The notes beneath the pieces were generated by a model. The model was not told where the DNA came from and did no database searches. It worked only from the letters and a program-made list of their open reading frames with translations. A program made the translations under genes and the position numbers. 64,000 nucleotides of DNA from JADLHS01 sp039806955 (GTDB lineage: Bacteria; Verrucomicrobiota; Verrucomicrobiia; Limisphaerales; JADLHS01): NCBI GenBank assembly GCA_039806955.1, contig JBDHQI010000010.1:68657-132656 (forward strand), read 5' to 3'. This document shows, piece by piece, positions 17,822-26,236 of this stretch; position 1 is the first letter of the stretch, and every line of letters starts with the position of its first letter.

Positions 17822-18373
17822 TTAAAGCAATCCGTTCAACGTGGCAATGGCTTCCTGGCGCGGCGTCAATACCTTGCGCAATTCCTCCTGTGCCTTCTCC
17901 AACGCCGCTTGTTTGGCTTTGCGGTCCGCCACGTACTTGGCCAGTGCCGCCTTGGTCTCGTTGTTGGAAGCTTTCGCATCAATTACTTTCTGCAACGCAT
18001 CCGCCGAGGGATTGGCTTGACCAAATCCACCACCACCACCACCAGGACCGCCGCGACCGCCGCGACCACCGAAACGACCAACCCCGATCGCCATTCGGGC
18101 TTCACCCACCTTGGTGATCAGCGGTTCAACGGCTTTCCATTCGGAATCATCCTTGATCTCCAACTCATCCCGGGTCCGTTGCAACATGCGCTGACGCATT
18201 TCGGCCGGGTCAAAGTTCCCCTGTCGCCCCTGCGATTCGCCACGCTGGTTATTACTTTGTCCGTCACGATTGCGCCGGGGGCGGTTGTCGCCGTCCTGCG
18301 CCATGATGGTTTGCGCGCTCAGCGCCAGAATGGTGCTGAGGCTGAGTACCTTCAGTGCTTGATTTATTTTCAT
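17822..18373 (-). CDS. Secreted Gly/Arg-rich hypothetical protein
   Basis: The 183-residue protein has a signal peptide (cleavage after IMA near residue 25), an Arg/Asn/Gln-rich stretch, a helical region with FDPAEMRQRMLQRTRDELEI, a glycine-rich run (residues 103-118), and a helical tail ending LTPRQEAIATLNGLL. The tail loosely recalls periplasmic Spy/CpxP-like LTxxQ helices, but I would not assign that family. AGGAG lies seven bases before the ATG. It lies just upstream of gspE and may be the first gene of the operon or an exported partner. Confidence 0.7.
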   Translation of the reverse strand: MKINQALKVLSLSTILALSAQTIMAQDGDNRPRRNRDGQSNNQRGESQGRQGNFDPAEMRQRMLQRTRDELEIKDDSEWKAVEPLITKVGEARMAIGVGRFGGRGGRGGPGGGGGGFGQANPSADALQKVIDAKASNNETKAALAKYVADRKAKQAALEKAQEELRKVLTPRQEAIATLNGLL

Positions 18374-18570
18374 AACTATTCTCCTACAGTGATTTGTTTA
18401 ATCCGAACATTCGCAAAGTCACACGCATGACTTCGCCCTGAATCGTGCCATCGCAAAGTTTGTGCCACTGCAAAAATCTCAATGAATTCAAGGGAAACGA
18501 GCACTTAATCGCGCACGAGTTGCGCAGTCGCCCATTCCGCCGCGCAAATTGTGCGCAGCCGCCGCGAGGC

Positions 18571-19254
18571 TCAGTCGCGTTTCAGCTTCACACCGACACG
18601 ACGCAACCGACGCACCAATTTTCGATTCACCGGGTCATCGGCCCAACGCGTCACACGCCGCGCCATCGCTTCCGAAACTCCGGCCAGTTGCGACAACTGT
18701 TGATAATCTGCGGCGAACAATTCTTCGAGCGAAGCGAAATGGCCAATGAGAATTTCCGCTTCTTCCGAACCGATTTGTAGGATGCCCAAACCACGCAACA
18801 CACAGAGCGGCCCTCGCAATTTGCTGGCATGAATCGCGTCCCAAAACGCTTTGGCCTGGTCCGCGTCCATTCCGTCAAGGGCCGCGACTTCTTTCACTTT
18901 GAGCCGGTAAAATTCGGCCGCGTCCAAAACCAGACCGCGCCGGACGAGTTGCTCCAGCAACACCGTGTCGTTGGAAATATCCATCGCGTCCTTTGACGCC
19001 CAGAGGATCACCCGCTGCCGCACTCGCGGCGGACAATCCGGATTTGGACACTGCCAATCCGCCCCGACGTTGGCCGCAAGTTCCTGCGCCAGTCGCGAGC
19101 CACATTCCGGACAAACCTGCGTCGCATGGAATTTCAGCGGCGAAGCGGGCGTCCCGGCGAAAAGTCTGTCGAGCCACTTGAGCATCGCTCCAGCATCTTC
19201 GAGAACCACGGCGCGGCAAGAATAGAATGACGCGGCGGCAGCGATTCGCTCCAC
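18571..19254 (-). CDS. Truncated LigA-like protein (end of OB fold, zinc finger, HhH)
   Basis: The readable protein has the zinc finger of NAD-dependent DNA ligase (CPECGS ... CPNPDCPPRVRQRV) and the following helix-hairpin-helix region (AMDISNDTVLLEQLVRRGLVLDAAEFYRLKVKEVAALDGM). The adenylation domain with its catalytic Lys and the BRCT domain are absent. Upstream of the zinc finger, in the same frame, FYSCRAVVLEDAGAMLKWLDRL looks like the end of a ligase OB fold, so the gene appears cut inside that domain. A GTG at 19254 is the longest sensible start; ATG at 19185 is the alternative. It cannot be an active ligase. It may be a DNA-binding remnant or a decaying gene. Confidence 0.7.
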   Translation of the reverse strand: MERIAAAASFYSCRAVVLEDAGAMLKWLDRLFAGTPASPLKFHATQVCPECGSRLAQELAANVGADWQCPNPDCPPRVRQRVILWASKDAMDISNDTVLLEQLVRRGLVLDAAEFYRLKVKEVAALDGMDADQAKAFWDAIHASKLRGPLCVLRGLGILQIGSEEAEILIGHFASLEELFAADYQQLSQLAGVSEAMARRVTRWADDPVNRKLVRRLRRVGVKLKRD

Positions 19255-19359
19255 TCCATCCGTCCGTTTTTTCAGCCGCGCGCGGTTGGTCCAGTTCGCG
19301 CCGGTTGAAAACCGGAAAATCTTCGTGTCTTTCCGGCGCGGCCGAAGTAGAAATGGCGC

Positions 19360-20067
19360 ATGTCCTCCGCGCTCAAGATCAAAGACCAGCCGGTCAATGA
19401 ACGTCCGCGCGAACGACTCGCGGCACAAGGGGCGGAGGCCCTCAGCAGCGCGGAACTCATCGCCATCCTGCTCCGCACCGGACTCAAGGGCATGAACGCG
19501 GTCGAGGTGGGGAAACAGCTATTGTTCAAGTTTGGTTCGTTGCAAGCGTTGGCGCTCGCGTCCGTGGATGAACTGCGCCAGGTCAAAGGCATCGGGCGGG
19601 ACAAGGCGGTGACGCTGGTCGCCGCTTTTGCGCTGGCGCACAAAATGGCGCAGGAACTTCAACTGGAATCCCCGGTGCTCGATAATCCCGGGCGCATCGC
19701 GCAATTGCTCCGCGCCAATAATCTCGTCAAGGAAGTTGAAACGCTGCAGGTGTTGCTGCTGAACACGCGCCGCCGCTTGATCCGGATCGAGGAAATTTCC
19801 GAGGGCACATTGGACACGTTGCTGGTTCATCCGCGTGAAGTTTTTCGCGCCGCCATCTCCGCCAACGCGGCGGCCATTGTGCTGGCACATAATCATCCCA
19901 GCGGCGATCCCACGCCGAGCGATGCGGACATCAAAGTCACCCGCGATCTCATCCGCGCCGGGCATCTGCTCAAGATCGAAGTGCTGGATCACATCGTTTT
20001 AGGTCGCGCCACGTCGGAGCGGGCGAAGGATTATTCATCATTACGCGAGCTGGGATATTTTGCGTAG
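19360..20067 (+). CDS. radC: RadC family JAB/MPN-domain protein
   Basis: The 235-residue product has the N-terminal RadC pattern (IKDQPVNERPRERLAAQGAEALSSAELIAILLRTG), a helix-hairpin-helix-like segment (VDELRQVKGIGRDKAVTL), and the JAMM metalloprotease-like motif AHNHPSGDPTPSDADI. This is the full chromosomal form. The biochemical role is unsettled; a DNA repair role proposed early is not well supported. It is divergent from the LigA fragment, with about 100 bp between starts. A shorter RadC of the mobile-element type is at 53220. Confidence 0.93.
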   Translation: MSSALKIKDQPVNERPRERLAAQGAEALSSAELIAILLRTGLKGMNAVEVGKQLLFKFGSLQALALASVDELRQVKGIGRDKAVTLVAAFALAHKMAQELQLESPVLDNPGRIAQLLRANNLVKEVETLQVLLLNTRRRLIRIEEISEGTLDTLLVHPREVFRAAISANAAAIVLAHNHPSGDPTPSDADIKVTRDLIRAGHLLKIEVLDHIVLGRATSERAKDYSSLRELGYFA

Positions 20068-20162
20068 GTAGCGTCGGATTATGCCGGATAACCTGGCCGC
20101 CTCCTCAAAATCATTGAGGGATCGCTCCGTTTCCATTCTTTCAACTCGGTATAATTTGCGTG

Positions 20163-21437
20163 TCATTTCAGGGCTCGACATTTCTTATACCGCCTGTAGC
20201 CCCACCAAGCGAGGGTGACGATCAATCCCCCGCCGACCACGAGAATCATGCGCGCCATCACGCGCTCGGGGTTCCGATAAGGCTCGTGAACCAGGCTGTT
20301 CGGCTGCAAATAAATGTAGCCGTTCTGGTTGTCGAGGATGGTGTTGAACCGTTTGAGCACGTCCCGGCCCAGGACGCCAATCCGGTCTTTCTCCGCCGAA
20401 CCGCCCCCTGGCCTATAGTTGAAGCCGGTGAGTGTATGGTCGCCAATCTTCAACTGCGGACCAGTGCTCGCGCCGATCATTTTTTGGAACTCATTCAACA
20501 GCTTGGAGCGGCGGCCCCCGCCGCCAACGGGCAGTCGGCTGGTCCACGCCCCGGTGTCGAACATGAACCAGCCTTCGCGTTGAACGGCTCCGACCTTAAA
20601 CGAACCGTAGATGTAGGGGATGTGGTTCTCGATGATGATCGGGTGTCTGGTGTAAGTCGGGGCGAGCGGCGGCAAGTTGGTGTGCAATATGATTTTGCTT
20701 TGGTCGTAATTGATTTCGACCACCTTCCCCTGAAACAGCGAATTTCCGACGAGTCCATCGTCACCCCGCTTGATGTTCTGGGCGACCACAAAGGGCAGGC
20801 CGTTCCAGCGGAGCCCGGCAATCTCAAGACAGTTGCTGCTGCTGGCGGGCACGGTGTTGTTGCCGTCGGAGTTTATCAGGTTCGCGGTGCCGTCAAACTG
20901 CATGTTGATCCTGGGCAGGGAATCCTGGTTGACGACACTGCCACCCGCGCCGAGGTCAAGCGTCAGGGCCAACAACCCGCCACCATTGAGCCGGCCATCC
21001 AGGTAGATCTCGCTCTTATCGCCAAGCCGGAACGGAATGACATCGGACTCGCCCGCCAGTGCCTTTTCGGTGCGCGTGTAAGGATGCGCCTGCCGGTACT
21101 CGGCCCGGACCTGCGTCGGGTAGGCTGTTTCTCCGTTCAACATGACGATGAAGTCATACCGCTTACCGTAGGTCACGTCGAACGCGATGGAGTCGAGGTC
21201 CGACTGAAAGGTAACGGTGTGAGACTTCATCGGAATCTCGACATAATAGATGTCAGGATTCCGATCCGGCATAACGTACCAGTAGTTCACGCGGGTATGA
21301 TCCCCGTCAATAACCGTGATCGCTTTGGACCGCGTCTTGAGAATTGGAATCGCTCCCTTTTCTGCTGCCGGGCTTGAGGCGGTGCCCGCCAGCAAGAGAA
21401 ACCAGAATCCGCAGGGTAACATTTTTCGCATCAGCAT
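20163..21437 (-). CDS. Two-lobed retropepsin-like protein with C-terminal membrane anchor
   Basis: After a signal peptide (ending ASSPA-A) the protein contains two similar lobes. Lobe one has LALTLDLGAGGSVVN and closes with GLVGNSLFQGKVVEINYDQSKIIL; lobe two has GWFMFDTGAWTSRLP and closes with GVLGRDVLKRFNTILDNQNGYIYL. Asp-Leu/Thr-Gly-Ala followed by the hydrophobic-Gly psi-loop is the pattern of retropepsin-type aspartyl proteases. The C-terminus has a TM helix (ILVVGGGLIVTLAWWGY) and a basic tail, so the protein should be periplasmic and anchored. In lobe one the Thr of DTG is Leu. The start is ATG 21437 or 21431. Confidence 0.7.
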   Translation of the reverse strand: MLMRKMLPCGFWFLLLAGTASSPAAEKGAIPILKTRSKAITVIDGDHTRVNYWYVMPDRNPDIYYVEIPMKSHTVTFQSDLDSIAFDVTYGKRYDFIVMLNGETAYPTQVRAEYRQAHPYTRTEKALAGESDVIPFRLGDKSEIYLDGRLNGGGLLALTLDLGAGGSVVNQDSLPRINMQFDGTANLINSDGNNTVPASSSNCLEIAGLRWNGLPFVVAQNIKRGDDGLVGNSLFQGKVVEINYDQSKIILHTNLPPLAPTYTRHPIIIENHIPYIYGSFKVGAVQREGWFMFDTGAWTSRLPVGGGGRRSKLLNEFQKMIGASTGPQLKIGDHTLTGFNYRPGGGSAEKDRIGVLGRDVLKRFNTILDNQNGYIYLQPNSLVHEPYRNPERVMARMILVVGGGLIVTLAWWGYRRYKKCRALK

Positions 21438-21440
21438 CAC

Positions 21441-21748
21441 TGTGTTGTTTGGTTTCAGAAACGCACGTGGAACATCAAATCCTGTTCCATGGATCCACTT
21501 AGCGCGAACGAATCATTTCGCAGGCGCTCCGCAAACGCGGTCGTCCGACCTTCTCCAAGACCCGCCGTGAAGTGCAAAAGTTTCAATTATTTCCGATCCG
21601 ACACACAGACAGGAAGCAAATACCTGCTATGCGGCGCATGCAGCCGCCGAGGTAACAAGGGCTTTGGCATCGGTTGGCAGGGTGGTCGTACCACTCCGCG
21701 TTTGGATTCGGCGGCGGATGCCTCGGAACAAAGGGATTACCCCAAGAT
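21441..21748. other. Intergenic stretch, no gene seen
   Basis: About 300 bp between the retropepsin-like gene and the small lipoprotein gene. Frames on both strands are short and unlike known proteins. I see no strong hairpin with a T-run, and no tRNA. The upstream signals of the retropepsin-like gene should lie at its left end. Confidence 0.4.
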
Positions 21749-21871
21749 TCAGTCATTATGAATCCAGCCCTTGCCCGGAATAAATTCCCGGCTGCCGGAA
21801 TGATGTGTTTGGCATCCAGTCAACGCGAGGCCCAATGCCGCCAGCACCAACCAAAAGCAGAATTTTTTCAT
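21749..21871 (-). CDS. Small lipoprotein, 40 residues
   Basis: The frame beginning at ATG 21871 encodes a basic start (MKK), a hydrophobic core and a clean lipobox LTGC, then only about 20 residues (THHSGSREFIPGKGWIHND). GAGG lies three bases before the ATG. Very small lipoproteins with a REF/Y-PGKGW-like tail appear to be a recurring type in these bacteria, but I know no function. It is divergent from yqgE, 43 bp apart, so the two probably share a promoter region. Confidence 0.75.
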   Translation of the reverse strand: MKKFCFWLVLAALGLALTGCQTHHSGSREFIPGKGWIHND

Positions 21872-21914
21872 AGCCTCACTGTATTCGAGTTTGTCAGGAC
21901 GGCAAGCGTGAGGC

Positions 21915-22496
21915 ATGTTGCGCGCACGATACATGGCAGAGCAGTCGAAGTATCTCATAGGCCAGTTGCTGTTGGACAGTGGCGAACTGCGCGGCTCGTT
22001 TTTCCAACGGACGGTGTTGCTGGTCTGCCAGCACGATGCGAGCGGCGCATTCGGCCTCGTGCTCAATCGCAGCACCGGCACGAAGGCGGGTGACATGATT
22101 TTGGTGGACCTTCCGGACGCGCTCCGCGAACAGCAACTCTACCTCGGCGGCCCCGTGCAGCCGACTGCGCTCAGTTTTCTGCATACGGATAAATTTCTGC
22201 CCTCCACCACGATCCTGCCGAATCTGAGTCTCGGTCACTCGATGGATGATCTGCGCGAGATCGGCGAATCGCTCTCTCCAACGCAAAAAGTAAAACTCTT
22301 CGCCGGCTATGCCGGATGGAGTCCCGGTCAGCTTGAGGGCGAAATGAAGCGCCACGCCTGGCTGACGCATCCCGCGTCGTTGGAACTGATTTTTGACGTG
22401 GCGCCCGAACGCCTCTGGCAAACGGTGCTGCACCAAAAAGGCGGCTGGCGCAACGAAATCCTCGCTCAATCCCCCGAAGATTTGTCGTGGAATTAG
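21915..22496 (+). CDS. yqgE: YqgE/AlgH family protein
   Basis: The 193-residue protein follows the DUF179 pattern: GQLLLDSGELRGSFFQRTVLLVCQHDASGAFGLVLNRST, LYLGGPVQP, LFAGYAGWSPGQLEGEM and W near the end. The family is widespread and of uncertain cellular role; AlgH was once linked to alginate regulation. The ATG at 21915 is used; an ATG at 21933 is also possible. It is probably transcribed alone. Confidence 0.93.
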   Translation: MLRARYMAEQSKYLIGQLLLDSGELRGSFFQRTVLLVCQHDASGAFGLVLNRSTGTKAGDMILVDLPDALREQQLYLGGPVQPTALSFLHTDKFLPSTTILPNLSLGHSMDDLREIGESLSPTQKVKLFAGYAGWSPGQLEGEMKRHAWLTHPASLELIFDVAPERLWQTVLHQKGGWRNEILAQSPEDLSWN

Positions 22497-22596
22497 CACT
22501 CCGCCTGAAGCGATCCACCCGTTGGCCTCACGCGGAATCCGCAATGGATGCGGTTGCCGCAACGGCGGATGATTGCTAATTTATCCCCCTCTAACA

Positions 22597-23562
22597 GTGA
22601 GTTCGACTCGACGAAAATTTTTGAAATTGAGCGGAGCAGCAGCGGGAGCGGCGGTCGCCGCCGGGGCCGCGTGGGTCGGATTCTCGCAAGCGCGGCTGGC
22701 GCGACTGGCGCGGCAGTTGGCCAAAGACACGTTTCGCTCACCCGCCCGGCCGCCGCTCGTCCCGACGCCCGAACGCTGGAATGATCAGCACCTCACCCTG
22801 GCATGGATTGGCCATGCCACCATCCTCATCAATTTCTATGGCGTGTGGATTCTCACCGACCCGGTGTTCAGCAGTCGGGTGGGTTTTGATCTCGGCCTTG
22901 GCACGCTCGGACCGAAACGCTACGTCGCTCCGGCTCTCGCGATCTCGCAGTTGCCGCCGCTGGATCTGGTGTTGCTTTCGCACGCGCACATGGATCACAT
23001 GGATCTGCCCACGCTGGCCAAATTCAAACGCACGCAACCCATCGTCACCGCCCGGGAAACCGGCGACCTCCTGCAGCCGCTGAAATTTACGCAGGTGACC
23101 GAGCTGGGGTGGGGCGACGCTTCGACACTGCAAACGGCGGGTGGCGAATTACGAATTGAAGCCTTTGAGGTCAAACATTGGGGCGAGCGCTGGCCTGGTG
23201 ACAAACCGCGTGGCTACAACGGTTATGTGCTGCGCCGCGAAGGACGCGCCGTGATTTTCGGCGGCGACACCGCGCTGACGCCGCTTTTTCGCGATCTGCG
23301 TTCAACCGGTTCAACCTATGCGGCGGCGCTGATGCCGATTGGCGCTTACGATCCGTGGATTCGCAATCACTGTACTCCCGAGGAGGCGCTGCAAATGGCC
23401 GACATGGCGGGAGCGGAACTCGTTGCGCCCATTCATCACTCCACTTTCAAACTCAGCGACGAGCCGATGGACGAACCGCTGGCCCGCTTCCAACAAGCCT
23501 TGGTCCGGGAACACGATCGGCTGGCGTTAACCCAGATTGGCGAAACGGCCACCATCGTCTAA
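22597..23562 (+). CDS. Metallo-beta-lactamase-fold hydrolase with Tat signal
   Basis: From GTG 22597 the N-terminus reads SSTRRKFLKL followed by a hydrophobic Ala-rich run, a twin-arginine signal. The body has the MBL motif SHAHMDHMD (HxHxDH with a following Asp), a distal GGDTALTPLF and LVAPIHHSTFKLS, the layout of the NAPE-PLD-like/UlaG-like group (L-ascorbate lactonase or phospholipase D-like). It should bind two metal ions and act outside the cytoplasm. The substrate cannot be told from the sequence. A TTG at 22573 gives a longer but less likely start. Confidence 0.85.
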   Translation: MSSTRRKFLKLSGAAAGAAVAAGAAWVGFSQARLARLARQLAKDTFRSPARPPLVPTPERWNDQHLTLAWIGHATILINFYGVWILTDPVFSSRVGFDLGLGTLGPKRYVAPALAISQLPPLDLVLLSHAHMDHMDLPTLAKFKRTQPIVTARETGDLLQPLKFTQVTELGWGDASTLQTAGGELRIEAFEVKHWGERWPGDKPRGYNGYVLRREGRAVIFGGDTALTPLFRDLRSTGSTYAAALMPIGAYDPWIRNHCTPEEALQMADMAGAELVAPIHHSTFKLSDEPMDEPLARFQQALVREHDRLALTQIGETATIV

Positions 23563-23829
23563 AGGCGTGCGGTCATTCGCTTTATCGCGTTTGAGCAGCC
23601 AATCAGCATCTCATCCGACTATTTGCGAATCATTAAAAATCGGGTATTTCGTCAACTATTCACAAGACCCGATTGCGATCGGCTGTTTCGGCCGTTTTAA
23701 TTATGACGCGCGGCGATGGTGGCGGGCTGCGGGATTGGAGGCCGGCGCAAAAGCTGACGCCGCCAAACCCAAATTCAATCCCGACGCAATCTGTTTGCTC
23801 TTGCGCATGATCATCAGAATACTTCCGGC

Positions 23830-26121
23830 ATGGCGCAGTGGCACAACTTGATCCAAACCATTAAACCCGCTCTGGGCGCATTGCTGATTTTATCGGCTTC
23901 CGTTCACGCCGCGGATTTCAAACCCGCACCGCAAGCTTTCCGGCAGGAAGTGTCCCGCGCCTGGCCGCTGCCCGCGAGTTCGCCCGGTGGCTTTGCCGTG
24001 GTGGATGTTGCCCCTGACGGCTCGGTGCGCGTGGCGGACGGCAAACAATGGTCCGTCTTGCGTGGCGATCAGTGGGAGGCGCTGCCCCGACCCGCAAATG
24101 CCACTATGGAATCCACCGAAATTTTCATCGGTGACGCCAATCGCACCGTTCCCATCGCGCTTTCTGACCTGCGCCAAATTCATCGCGCCGGGGACACGAT
24201 TTGGCTCGCCACCGCCCAAGGGGCCATTCGCGTGACGGCGGCGGGCCAATCCAATCGCGAGTTGCCCGATCACGACGTGCGCCAGGTGGCCACCGATTCA
24301 AGCGGATTGGTTTTGGCCGCAACCCCGCGCGGGCTTTGGCAACGGACGGCGCCGGGCAATTGGGGGCCGGTTCGCGCCACGGACGAGGTCGGTCGCGTCT
24401 GGACGGAAAACGACGTGCGCGGGGTGGCGATTGATCGCGCCGGCACTTGGTGGGTGGCCACGCCGGCGGGCGTAATTCGTCGCCAAGGCGGACAATGGAC
24501 TTTTTTCACCGGGCGCGAGGGATTGCCTTACGCGGACTTTACCTGCGTGGCGATGGGCGAAGGTTCAGAGGTTTGGTTTGGCACACATCGCGGTGCGGTT
24601 CGATTTGATGGCCAGGAATGGACGTATCGGGAAGGGCAATGCTGGTTGCCCGGCAACGACGCGCGTTCCATTGCCGTCGGGGTGGATGGCCGTGTGTGGT
24701 TCGCTACCGATAAGGGATTGGGCTGCATCGAGCGTCGCGCCATGACGCTGGCGGAAAAAGCCGAACACTACGAACAGGAAATCGAGCGTTATATCAAACG
24801 CACGCCGTATGGCTACACCTCCGAAGTCGGTTTGAGCGCGCCCGGCGATCGCTCGAAGATCATTTACGAGGATAGTGATAACGACGGTCTGTGGACTTCG
24901 ATGTACGGAGCCGGCGAATGTTTCGCCTACGGCGCGACGAAGGATCCCGCCGCCAAAAAGCGCGCCCAACAAGCTTTCGAGGCGTTGCGTTTCCTGCAAA
25001 AAGTCACGCAAACCGGGGAGCACGTTCCGCCCCGTGGATTTGTCGCGCGCACGATCCGCCCCATGGATTGGCCTGATCCCAACTTGGGTCGCGTGGCGCG
25101 CGATCGAAAAGATCAGGAGGAGGATCACTTGTGGAAAGTCATTGATCCGCGCTGGCCGAAGAGCGCTGATGGCAAGTGGTATTGGAAAAGTGACACCAGC
25201 TCGGACGAATTGGACGGGCACTTCTTTTTCTATCCGGCCTACTACGATCTGGTGGCGGAAACGGATGCGGAGAAAGAGCGTGTGCGCGAGGTGGTGCGCG
25301 ACCTGACCGATCACTTTCTCGAGCACGATTTCGCGTTGGTGGATCACGACGGCAAACCGACACGCTGGGCCGTGTACGGCCCGCATCGCTTGAACGACGA
25401 TCCGCTTTGGTGGCTCGAACGCGGTCTGAATTCGCTCAGCATCCTTTCCTATTTGACCGTGGCCGAACACGTCACCGGCGATGCGAAATACGGTCGGGCG
25501 ATTCATGAGTTGATCGAGAAGCACGGCTATGCCGCCAACGTGATGAACGCCAAGATGCAAATGGGCGTCGGCTCGGGTAACCAATCGGACGACGAAATGA
25601 TGTTCATGTGCTTCTACAACCTCATTCGTTACACGAAGGAAGCCCAGTGGCGGGAGAAATGGCGCTTTGCCTTCTACTACTACTGGCGGCTCGAAGAACC
25701 CGAGATGAACCCCTTCTTCAACTTCGCCTACGCCGCCGTCGGGCCAGGCCACACGTTTACGGATGCTTTTGGTCCGATCCCGGTGGACCCGTGGGCGGAT
25801 TGGCTCTCAGATTCCATGGCGACTCTGCGCGGCTTTCCGCTGGATCGCGCCAACTGGGCGCACCATAACAGCCAGCGCCTCGATCTGGTCCCGCTACGTC
25901 GCCAGGAGATGATTGATTTCACCGCGGATCAACGGCCCAATCGTGGGGGGCGGGTGAACGGCAAGGTGCTGCCGGTGGAGAACCGCCATTTCAATCATTG
26001 GAACACCGATCCCTGGCGGCTGGATTATGGCGGGAACGGGCGCGAACTCGCAAGTGGCGCCGTTTATCTGCTTCCTTACTACATGGGTTTATACCACGGG
26101 TTCATTGAGAAACCACAGTAG
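23830..26121 (+). CDS. Secreted beta-propeller protein with large C-terminal domain
   Basis: A signal peptide (cleavage after VHA near residue 26) is followed by about 270 residues of two-component-regulator-type propeller repeats (GTWWVATPAGVIRRQGGQWTFFT, VWFGTHRGAVRFDGQEW, VWFATDKGLGCIE). The remaining 450 residues (Trp/Tyr-rich, alternating helices such as LTVAEHVTGDAKYGRAIHELIEKHG) resemble an alpha/alpha toroid seen in polysaccharide lyases and related enzymes, but I see no family signature. No membrane or kinase domain follows the propeller, so it is not a hybrid sensor. It may bind or cleave glycans in the periplasm. Confidence 0.75.
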   Translation: MAQWHNLIQTIKPALGALLILSASVHAADFKPAPQAFRQEVSRAWPLPASSPGGFAVVDVAPDGSVRVADGKQWSVLRGDQWEALPRPANATMESTEIFIGDANRTVPIALSDLRQIHRAGDTIWLATAQGAIRVTAAGQSNRELPDHDVRQVATDSSGLVLAATPRGLWQRTAPGNWGPVRATDEVGRVWTENDVRGVAIDRAGTWWVATPAGVIRRQGGQWTFFTGREGLPYADFTCVAMGEGSEVWFGTHRGAVRFDGQEWTYREGQCWLPGNDARSIAVGVDGRVWFATDKGLGCIERRAMTLAEKAEHYEQEIERYIKRTPYGYTSEVGLSAPGDRSKIIYEDSDNDGLWTSMYGAGECFAYGATKDPAAKKRAQQAFEALRFLQKVTQTGEHVPPRGFVARTIRPMDWPDPNLGRVARDRKDQEEDHLWKVIDPRWPKSADGKWYWKSDTSSDELDGHFFFYPAYYDLVAETDAEKERVREVVRDLTDHFLEHDFALVDHDGKPTRWAVYGPHRLNDDPLWWLERGLNSLSILSYLTVAEHVTGDAKYGRAIHELIEKHGYAANVMNAKMQMGVGSGNQSDDEMMFMCFYNLIRYTKEAQWREKWRFAFYYYWRLEEPEMNPFFNFAYAAVGPGHTFTDAFGPIPVDPWADWLSDSMATLRGFPLDRANWAHHNSQRLDLVPLRRQEMIDFTADQRPNRGGRVNGKVLPVENRHFNHWNTDPWRLDYGGNGRELASGAVYLLPYYMGLYHGFIEKPQ

Positions 26122-26236
26122 CCACCGCCCCAACCTCCGCCTCATTCCCGCTCCGAACGGGTGGCGCCTGCCTTGCGGCAACGTCCGGCCAGAATTCCTG
26201 TAACGTTTGCCAGGATTTGCTTCTGTGGTGGGTGGT

